12,912 nt of DNA, taken from the NCBI GenBank assembly GCA_030151725.1, contig JASLDD010000047.1:1-12912 (forward strand), read 5' to 3'. This document shows positions 6,897 through 12,648 of the stretch, in pieces. The notes beneath the pieces are model-generated. The model was given only the letters and a program-made list of their open reading frames with translations, searched no databases and had not been told where the DNA came from. The stretch comes from Solirubrobacteraceae bacterium. GTDB taxonomy: Bacteria > Actinomycetota > Thermoleophilia > Solirubrobacterales > Solirubrobacteraceae. Each line of letters begins with the position of its first letter. Position 1 is the stretch's first letter. The position numbers and the translations under genes were made by a program.

Positions 6897-6944
6897 GCCC
6901 GCATGCCTGCGCCGGATCGGCGTCCTCGCTCGCTCGCGTGCTGG

Positions 6945-6975
6945 CCGATCGGCGATCCCGTCGATCGACGATCGG
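6945..6975 (+). other. Strong hairpin in the rplF-rplR gap
   Basis: The arms CCGATCGGCGATC (6945-6957) and GATCGACGATCGG (6963-6975) pair over 13 positions with one mismatch, around a five-base loop (CCGTC). No T-run follows, so it is not a classical intrinsic terminator. It lies in the only long gap inside the ribosomal part of the spc operon (6897-7055). It may be an RNA processing site, a protein-binding site or a mobile-repeat remnant. The rest of the gap holds a good ribosome site for rplR (GGAGG, 7044-7048) and a poorly supported 53-codon frame (6893-7054). Confidence 0.6.
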
Positions 6976-7055
6976 TACGCCACGCTCACTGCGTCCTTGC
7001 CGGCTTGGCCTGCGGGCTCATGCGGGGCTGCGTGGCAGAACCCGGAGGCCGTGAG

Positions 7056-7409
7056 ATGAGCGTCATCACGAAGGAGAACCGCCGTCTCAAGCGCCGTCGC
7101 CGGGTGCGCGCCAAGATCTCTGGCACGGCTACGCGGCCGCGCATCTCGGTGTTCCGCTCCAACCGCGGCCTGTCGGCTCAGCTAATCGACGACGTCTCCG
7201 GTCACACACTGGCGGCGGTCAACTGGTTCGAGTCTGGGCTGAGCTCGGCCAGCAAAGCCGAGCGCGCCGCACAGGCCGGCAAGCTGCTCGCCGAACGCGC
7301 CAAGGCAGCGGGCATTTCTGAGGCTGTGTTCGACCGCGGCGGCTACCGCTACCACGGCCACGTTCGCACGTTCGCAGAGGCCATCCGCGAAGCCGAAATT
7401 ACTGTCTAG
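7056..7409 (+). CDS. rplR: 50S ribosomal protein L18 (uL18)
   Basis: L18 binds 5S rRNA together with L5 in the central protuberance. The 117-residue product has the usual length: a basic N-terminus (MSVITKENRRLKRRRRVRAKISG) followed by TATRPRISVFRSNRGLSAQLIDD and the closing VFDRGGYRYHGHVRTFAEAIREAEI. The ATG at 7056 follows a good SD, GGAGG at 7044-7048, seven bases away; this is one of the few clear SD sites in the cluster. The frame stays open upstream to an ATG at 6903, which would add 51 residues unlike L18, so the SD decides the start. Confidence 0.97.
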   Translation: MSVITKENRRLKRRRRVRAKISGTATRPRISVFRSNRGLSAQLIDDVSGHTLAAVNWFESGLSSASKAERAAQAGKLLAERAKAAGISEAVFDRGGYRYHGHVRTFAEAIREAEITV

Positions 7410-7426
7410 GCTGCCAACAGGGCAGC
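7410..7426 (+). other. Small hairpin between rplR and rpsE
   Basis: GCTGCC (7410-7415) and GGCAGC (7421-7426) pair around AACAG directly after the rplR stop. It is followed by a pyrimidine-rich stretch (CTACTCTCTCCCCCTT) rather than a T-run, so it is a poor terminator. It may protect or separate the rplR message end, or form part of the rpsE leader. Confidence 0.35.
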
Positions 7427-7447
7427 TACCGCTACTCTCTCCCCCTT

Positions 7448-8068
7448 ATGTCAATTTCAATAGATCGCTCAGTCAACCAAGCTGGCCTGGACCTCCAGGA
7501 GCGCGTCGTCGAGATCAACCGCGTTGCCAAGGTCGTCAAGGGTGGCCGGCGCTTCTCGTTCACGGCCCTGGTCGTCGTGGGCGACGAACGCGACGTGGTG
7601 GGCGTGGGCTATGGCAAGGCCAACGAGGTTCCCCTGGCCATCCAGAAGGGTGTGGAGCGCGCCAAGAAGGACCTCTTCCGCGTGCCCAAGCACGGCTCGA
7701 CGATCACCCACCAGACGACAGGCGTCTTTGGCGCGGGCCGCGTGTTCCTCAAGCCGGCAGCCCCCGGTACCGGCGTCATCGCCGGCGGTGGCGTGCGCGC
7801 GGTGCTCGAGCTCGCCGGCATCCACGACATCCTCTCCAAGAGCCTTGGCACCCAGAACCCGATCAACCTGGTCAAGGCCACCGTGGCGGGACTGCGCGGA
7901 CTGCGCACCCCCGAGGAGACGGCCAAGCTGCGCGGACTGACCATCAACCAGGTGCTCGGTATCGGCGGCGGCGAGGCCGCCAACGGCACGATCCACGCCG
8001 ACGAGGCCCAGACAGAGACAGCGCCGAGCGCCGAGCCGGCCGTTGCGGCAGCTGACGGAGCTTCCTGA
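7448..8068 (+). CDS. rpsE: 30S ribosomal protein S5 (uS5)
   Basis: S5 lies at the mRNA entry site with S3 and S4 and affects fidelity. The 206-residue product contains the N-terminal double-stranded-RNA-binding-like domain (LQERVVEINRVAKVVKGGRRFSFTALVVVGD, then VGVGYGKANEVPLAIQKGVERAKK) and the C-terminal domain (GTGVIAGGGVRAVLELAGIHDILSKSLGT). The last ~30 residues are an Ala/Glu tail beyond the usual end. The ATG at 7448 has no SD: it is preceded by a pyrimidine tract. A TAnnnT hexamer (TACTCT, 7433-7438) nine bases upstream leaves open a leaderless start, on weak evidence. The stop overlaps rpmD (TGATG). Confidence 0.97.
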   Translation: MSISIDRSVNQAGLDLQERVVEINRVAKVVKGGRRFSFTALVVVGDERDVVGVGYGKANEVPLAIQKGVERAKKDLFRVPKHGSTITHQTTGVFGAGRVFLKPAAPGTGVIAGGGVRAVLELAGIHDILSKSLGTQNPINLVKATVAGLRGLRTPEETAKLRGLTINQVLGIGGGEAANGTIHADEAQTETAPSAEPAVAAADGAS

Positions 8069-8250
8069 TGAGCGAGCTGAGCGTCACCCAGCGCCGCTCA
8101 AAGAACGGCGCCAACGCCAAACAGCTCGACACGCTGCGCTCGCTCGGGCTGCGCCGGATCGGCCACACGGTGGCGGTCAAGGACACTGAGCAGGCCCGTG
8201 GCATGCTGCACGCGGTGCGCCACCTGGTCGAGGTCGAGGAGGGCAAGTGA
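8068..8250 (+). CDS. rpmD: 50S ribosomal protein L30 (uL30)
   Basis: L30 is a small large-subunit protein found in most bacteria. The 60-residue product has normal length and pattern: LSVTQRRSKNGANAKQLDTLRSLGLRRIGHTVAVKDTEQARGMLHAVRHLVEVEE, with the conserved LGLRRIGHTV segment at about 26-35. It starts in the rpsE stop and its own stop overlaps the rplO GTG (GTGA, 8247-8250). Confidence 0.97.
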   Translation: MSELSVTQRRSKNGANAKQLDTLRSLGLRRIGHTVAVKDTEQARGMLHAVRHLVEVEEGK

Positions 8251-8753
8251 GTCCTTCACGCAAAGACGACGAGCAGCCGATCGGCTTGCACAGCCTGGCG
8301 CCCGCACCGGGCAGCCGCCGCCCGCGCAAGCGTGTGGGACGCGGCGAAGGCTCGGGAACCGGCAAGACCTCAGGGCGTGGGCAGAAGGGCGCCGGATCGC
8401 GCTCGGGCTCCAAGCGCAGGGCTGCCTTCGAGGGTGGTCAGATGCCGATCCACATGCGCATGCGAAAGCTGCGCGGGCCGCACATGAAGAAGTCGATGCC
8501 CTTCGAGCCCTTCCGCACGCACACCCAGCCGGTCAACGTGTCCTCGCTCGAGAGTCGCTTCGAGGCAGGCACAGAGGTCACGATCGAGCTGATGAAGGCC
8601 AATGGGCTTGCCACTCGCAGGGACATCCCGGTCAAGGTGCTCGCCAAGGGCGAGCTCTCCAAGGCCCTCACCGTGCACGCCCACGCGTTCAGCGCCGGCG
8701 CGCGCGAGCGCATCGAGGCGGCCGGCGGCACCTGCACCATCGTCGAGGGCTAG
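8247..8753 (+). CDS. rplO: 50S ribosomal protein L15 (uL15)
   Basis: L15 is a late-assembly large-subunit protein with a long arm buried in 23S rRNA. The 168-residue product shows the Gly/Arg/Lys-rich arm (LHSLAPAPGSRRPRKRVGRGEGSGTGKTSGRGQKG, GFEGGQMP-like AFEGGQMP) and the globular end (IPVKVLAKGELSKALTVHAHAFSAGARERIEAAGGT). It is about 15-20 residues longer than common, mostly before the LHSLAPAPG motif. The start is GTG 8247, overlapping the rpmD stop, with GAGGAGGG (8236-8243) just upstream at a short spacing. It is the last tightly packed gene before the spacing changes. Confidence 0.97.
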   Translation: MSPSRKDDEQPIGLHSLAPAPGSRRPRKRVGRGEGSGTGKTSGRGQKGAGSRSGSKRRAAFEGGQMPIHMRMRKLRGPHMKKSMPFEPFRTHTQPVNVSSLESRFEAGTEVTIELMKANGLATRRDIPVKVLAKGELSKALTVHAHAFSAGARERIEAAGGTCTIVEG

Positions 8754-8762
8754 TGAGCCTCG

Positions 8763-8776
8763 GCCGTGCAAACGGC
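8763..8776 (+). terminator. Weak terminator-like hairpin after rplO
   Basis: GCCGT (8763-8767) and ACGGC (8772-8776) close a GCAA tetraloop of the stable GNRA class and are followed by TTCT. With only five pairs and two or three U residues it would be a weak or partial terminator; read-through into secY is likely. Confidence 0.3.
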
Positions 8777-8803
8777 TTCTCGCCAGCGCGCATCCACTAG
8801 AAT
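8775..8803 (+). promoter_or_regulatory. Possible promoter upstream of secY
   Basis: TAGAAT (8798-8803) matches the bacterial -10 consensus at five of six positions. The hexamer 17 bases upstream (GCTTCT, 8775-8780) is a poor -35. It lies in the 102-base rplO-secY gap, about 52 bases before the secY ATG. It would let secY and later genes be expressed apart from the ribosomal genes. This rests on the -10 alone. Confidence 0.25.
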
Positions 8804-8855
8804 CGACCGCCCGTGTGCACAGGGCCAATCGGCCTGAGCGCCGCGGGCTAAAGCC

Positions 8856-10127
<1,272 letters not shown>

Positions 10128-10145
10128 CGCTACGTCGGGTCCACC

Positions 10146-10174
10146 TGACGGTCGCGACTTCGCGGCGACCGTCA
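10146..10174 (+). terminator. Strong hairpin downstream of secY
   Basis: TGACGGTCGC (10146-10155) and GCGACCGTCA (10165-10174) pair perfectly over ten bases around a nine-base loop, starting 18 bases after the secY stop. The sequence beyond is not U-rich, so this would be a hairpin terminator without a U-tail or an mRNA 3'-end stabiliser. Its position supports a transcript boundary between secY and adk. Confidence 0.45.
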
Positions 10175-10207
10175 TGCGGACCGACTTCGCTTGGCCGAGG
10201 GGCTTGC

Positions 10208-10223
10208 GCGTGGTCACCCACGC
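10208..10223 (+). other. Second hairpin or dyad upstream of adk
   Basis: GCGTGG (10208-10213) and CCACGC (10218-10223) flank TCAC. It lies between the secY hairpin and the adk -10 hexamer. The core GTGGTCACCCACG recurs with one change (GTGGTCATCCACG, 12063-12075) in the gap before rpmJ, so it may be a protein-binding dyad rather than a terminator. Confidence 0.35.
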
Positions 10224-10239
10224 ATTGTGAGCCTCCGCA

Positions 10240-10270
10240 CTGGCAACTGCACCCCCTGAGCGGGTAGGCT
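10240..10270 (+). promoter_or_regulatory. Possible adk promoter giving a leaderless message
   Basis: TAGGCT (10265-10270) fits the actinobacterial TAnnnT -10 pattern and ends nine bases before the adk GTG. CTGGCA (10240-10245) matches TTGACA at four of six positions but at a long 19-base spacing. A start site seven bases past the hexamer would fall at about 10277, within a few bases of the GTG. There is no SD before adk, which agrees with a leaderless or nearly leaderless start. Confidence 0.4.
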
Positions 10271-10279
10271 GCCTCGGTT

Positions 10280-10957
10280 GTGTCTGAGCTGAATCTGATC
10301 CTCCTCGGTCCGCCGGGCGCCGGCAAGGGCACCCAGGCCGACCGCCTGCGCGATGACTTCGCGCTGCCGCACATCTCCACCGGCGACATCCTCCGCGCGC
10401 AGGTGAGCGAGGGCACCGAGTTGGGGCAGGAGGCAAAGCGCTACATGGACGCCGGCGATCTGGTGCCCGACGAGATCATCGTCGGCATGATCACGCTTCG
10501 GGTGGCCGCCGGTGATGCCCGCGACGGCTTCCTGCTGGATGGATTCCCCCGCAACGTCGAGCAGGCCGACGCTCTCGGCAAGGCACTGGCCGGCCTCGAG
10601 CGCCATCTCACTGCGGGTCTGTTGATCGACGTGCCAGACGAGGAGGTCGTGCGCCGCCTGGCCGGGCGCCGCGTCTGCGTCAAGAACTCCAGCCACATCT
10701 ACCACCTGGACTTCGATCCGCCCAAGCACGAAGGCGTCTGCGATCAGGATGGCTCGCGCCTGATTCAGCGCGACGACGATCGCGAGGACACGATCCGTCA
10801 TCGCCTCGAGGTCTACCACTCGCTGACAGAGCCATTGATCGACTACTACGACGCCAAGGGACTGCTGCGCCGCTTCGACGGACGACGCGGCGCCGATGAG
10901 GTCCACGCGCACATCAGGGCCACGGTCGCCACACTGCGCCTCGAGGAGAACCTCTAA
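10280..10957 (+). CDS. adk: Adenylate kinase
   Basis: Adenylate kinase catalyses ATP + AMP to 2 ADP in the cytosol. The 225-residue long-form enzyme has the P-loop GPPGAGKGTQ at 10-19, the AMP-binding STGDILRAQ at 33-41, DGFPRN at 87-92, the LID domain at ~127-167 and QRDDD at 163-167. In Gram-positive relatives the LID binds zinc through CxxC...CxxC or CxxC...CxxD. Here Cys133, Cys154 and Asp157 remain, but the second cysteine is lost (CVKNSSH), with His139 nearby as a possible replacement. The start is GTG 10280, with no SD and a -10-like hexamer nine bases upstream. The usual secY-adk-map order is kept. Confidence 0.97.
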   Translation: MSELNLILLGPPGAGKGTQADRLRDDFALPHISTGDILRAQVSEGTELGQEAKRYMDAGDLVPDEIIVGMITLRVAAGDARDGFLLDGFPRNVEQADALGKALAGLERHLTAGLLIDVPDEEVVRRLAGRRVCVKNSSHIYHLDFDPPKHEGVCDQDGSRLIQRDDDREDTIRHRLEVYHSLTEPLIDYYDAKGLLRRFDGRRGADEVHAHIRATVATLRLEENL

Positions 10958-10968
10958 CCGGGGCAAGC

Positions 10969-10974
10969 TAAGCT
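10969..10974 (+). promoter_or_regulatory. Possible -10 hexamer upstream of map
   Basis: TAAGCT fits TAnnnT and lies 12-17 bases after the adk stop. Counting seven bases on puts transcription start near 10981, at the first bases of the long inverted repeat. No convincing -35 is visible (GAGAAC at 10946-10951 is poor). Confidence 0.25.
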
Positions 10975-10979
10975 CCTCT

Positions 10980-11147
10980 AGATGGTTGATTCCACGGTTC
11001 TGCACCGTCGGCTGGCACGCCTGGCCTGCGCTGTCCTTTGTCCTCGGCCTCGCCCTTGGCACCACCAAGGGCTTCGGCCTGCGTCCGCGGCCAGCTTGAC
11101 CATCCGCACCCCCGAAACACGGCACACAACCGTGGAATCAACCATCT
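10980..11147 (+). repeat. 168-bp segment with 20-bp perfect inverted ends, between adk and map
   Basis: AGATGGTTGATTCCACGGTT (10980-10999) is the exact reverse complement of 11128-11147. The two arms are 128 bases apart. Inside are further nested pairings: CCGT/ACGG (11005-11008 with 11119-11122), GCTGG/CCAGC (11011-11015 with 11091-11095), and a perfect central hairpin, GCCCTTGG (11052-11059) with CCAAGGGC (11065-11072). As RNA the whole would fold into one long imperfect stem ending one base before the map GTG (11149). As DNA it resembles a small inverted-repeat (MITE-like) element, but I see no target duplication. A 56-codon ATG frame (10982-11152) spans it and overlaps the map start as GTGA. 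Confidence 0.8.
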
Positions 11148-11148
11148 C

Positions 11149-11952
11149 GTGATCATCAAGAAGTCCCCTGAGGAGATCGACAAGATGGCCCAGGCGGGGG
11201 CAGTCCTCGCGGCCACCCAGGATCTGATGGCCGCCAACGTGAGAGCGGGAATCACCACCGGGGAGCTGGACAAGCTCGCCGAGCGCTTCATCCGCTCGCA
11301 AGGCGCCACGCCGACGTTCAAGGGCTACCGCGGCTTCCCGGGGTCGATCTGCGCCTCGCCCAACGCCATGATCGTCCATGGCATCCCCGGCAAGTACAAG
11401 CTGAAGGGCGGCGACATCATCTCGATCGACGTGGGCGTCACGCTCGACGGCTGGGTGGCCGATGCGGCGCGCACGTTCTCAGTAGAGAAGGTGGGCGCCG
11501 CCGAGGAGAACCTGCTGAGCGCCACCGCCGAGTCGCTGCACGCCGGCGTCGCTCAGTGCCGCCCCGGAAATCGCATGGGTGATGTCTCCAACGCGATCCA
11601 ACGGGTGGCCGAGGGCGCCGGCCTGTCGGTCGTGCGCTCGCTCGTCGGCCACGGCGTGGGGCGCAGCATGCACGAGGATCCGCAGGTCCCCAACTACGGC
11701 AAGCCCGGCAAGGGGCCGCTGCTTGAGGAGGGGATGGTGCTGGCGATCGAGCCGATGACCACAGCCGGGCGCCCGGCGGTTCGCGTTGGCGGCGACAACT
11801 GGGCGATCTACTCCCAGGACGGCTCCCCGGCCGCGCACTTCGAGTTCACGGTGGCCATCACCGGGGAGGGCCCGCGAGTGCTGACGCCGTGGCACCTGAC
11901 GCCCGAGGAGCGCACGGCTGAGACGGTCGCGGAGGGCGTGGGCAGCGCCTGA
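11149..11952 (+). CDS. map: Methionine aminopeptidase, type I
   Basis: MetAP removes the initiator methionine from nascent proteins as they leave the ribosome. The 267-residue product from GTG 11149 has the pita-bread fold residues: His78 in VHGIP, the metal ligands Asp94 (SIDVG) and Asp105 (ADAARTF), His168 (GHGVG), Glu201 (AIEPM) and Glu232 (FEF). It starts VIIKKSPEEIDKMAQAG, matching the family start MI.IKSPEEI, with no N-terminal zinc-finger extension. An ATG at 11038 would add 37 unrelated residues lying inside the inverted-repeat segment, so I reject it. No SD is evident; the right repeat arm occupies the ribosome-binding position, which suggests structural control or coupling to the short upstream frame. 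Confidence 0.96.
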   Translation: MIIKKSPEEIDKMAQAGAVLAATQDLMAANVRAGITTGELDKLAERFIRSQGATPTFKGYRGFPGSICASPNAMIVHGIPGKYKLKGGDIISIDVGVTLDGWVADAARTFSVEKVGAAEENLLSATAESLHAGVAQCRPGNRMGDVSNAIQRVAEGAGLSVVRSLVGHGVGRSMHEDPQVPNYGKPGKGPLLEEGMVLAIEPMTTAGRPAVRVGGDNWAIYSQDGSPAAHFEFTVAITGEGPRVLTPWHLTPEERTAETVAEGVGSA

Positions 11953-11964
11953 GTCCTCTGTTTG

Positions 11965-12008
11965 CCTCCGCGCGGGCGCAATCGTCGCGTCGGGAGGAAT
12001 TGAGGAGG
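11965..12008 (+). promoter_or_regulatory. Hairpin and double SD-like purine stretch after map
   Basis: CCTCC (11965-11969) can pair with GGAGG (11993-11997), with partial GC pairing inside. A second perfect SD-like GAGGAGG follows at 12002-12008. It lies five bases before a TTG (12014) whose frame is open into rpmJ. The hairpin could be a weak terminator of map or could mask a ribosome site. The remainder of the 190-base gap contains no infA and no other recognisable gene. Confidence 0.3.
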
Positions 12009-12142
12009 CGAAGTTGCTACCATCACGAGTCCTGCCCGTGTGCGAGCGTTTCGCCTGCCCGGGTGGTCATCCACGACTCGGTAGCGGCGGCCGCAACGGC
12101 AGCCAGAGCCGCGTCGCCGGAACACAGCCGCTGAAAGGGATC

Positions 12143-12256
12143 ATGAAGGTAAGACCGTCGGTCAAGCCGATGTGCGAGAAGTGCAAGATCATCCGCCGCC
12201 ACGGGGTGGTGCTGGTCATTTGCCAGAACAAGCGCCACAAGCAGCGCCAGGGGTGA
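12143..12256 (+). CDS. rpmJ: 50S ribosomal protein L36, zinc-binding type (bL36)
   Basis: L36 is a tiny zinc-ribbon protein of the large subunit. The 37-residue product is the standard C+ form: MKVRPSVKPMCEKCKIIRRHG, with ligands Cys11, Cys14, Cys27 and His32 and the end KHKQRQG-like RHKQRQG. The ATG at 12143 follows a purine stretch GAAAGGGA (12133-12140). The frame stays open upstream to TTG 12014, which has a perfect SD, so an 80-residue form cannot be excluded by sequence alone. The 37-residue form matches the family exactly and is preferred. infA, often just upstream in bacteria, is missing. Confidence 0.96.
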   Translation: MKVRPSVKPMCEKCKIIRRHGVVLVICQNKRHKQRQG

Positions 12257-12264
12257 TCGGTTAG

Positions 12265-12648
12265 ATGGCACGTATAGCCGGCGTCAACCTGCCTCTGAAC
12301 AAGCGTTCTGAGATCGGCCTCACCTACATCTACGGCATTGGCCGCTCGACCTCCAACAAGGTCCTCAGCCAGGTCGGCGTGAGCCCCGACACCTACATCC
12401 GCGACCTCACCGAGGACGAGGTCTCCAAGCTGCGCGACGCGATCGACGACGGGCTGACGGTCGAGGGCGATCTGCGGCGCGAGCGCTCCCAGGACATCAA
12501 GCGCCTGCAGGAGATCGGCTGCTACCGTGGCCTGCGTCATCGCCGAGGACTTCCGGTACGCGGTCAGAAGACCAAGACCAATGCCCGCACTCGCAAGGGC
12601 CCCAAGCGCATGCAGGTGGCCGGCAAGAAGAAAGCGGGTAAGAAGTAG
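12265..12648 (+). CDS. rpsM: 30S ribosomal protein S13 (uS13)
   Basis: S13 is in the 30S head, forms bridges to L5 and contacts P-site tRNA with its C-terminal tail. The 127-residue product is typical: MARIAGVNLPLNKRSEIGLTYIYGIG, the helix-turn region with DLTEDEVSKLRDAID, and the tail motif GCYRGLRHRRGLPVRGQKTKTNARTRKGPK, ending in a lysine-rich stretch. GGTGATC (12252-12258), complementary to the 16S 3' end beyond the core SD, ends six bases before the ATG and overlaps the rpmJ stop. The stop overlaps rpsK (TAGTG). Confidence 0.98.
   Translation: MARIAGVNLPLNKRSEIGLTYIYGIGRSTSNKVLSQVGVSPDTYIRDLTEDEVSKLRDAIDDGLTVEGDLRRERSQDIKRLQEIGCYRGLRHRRGLPVRGQKTKTNARTRKGPKRMQVAGKKKAGKK

Noticed and set aside
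6945..6975. Intrinsic terminator after rplF
   Set aside because: No T-run follows the stem and the operon continues with rplR, which has its own SD.
6903..7055. Longer rplR start at ATG 6903
   Set aside because: A good GGAGG seven bases before ATG 7056 and the family length favour the shorter form.
11096..11124. Promoter with TTGACC as -35 before map
   Set aside because: At 17 bases spacing the -10 would be ACGGCA, which fits poorly; it also lies inside the folded repeat segment.
10980..11147. Insertion sequence with transposase between adk and map
   Set aside because: Only 168 bp, no transposase and no visible target duplication; at most a non-autonomous MITE-like remnant.
11038..11148. 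Longer map start at ATG 11038
   Set aside because: The added 37 residues come from the inverted-repeat segment and do not match the family; GTG 11149 gives the exact family start.
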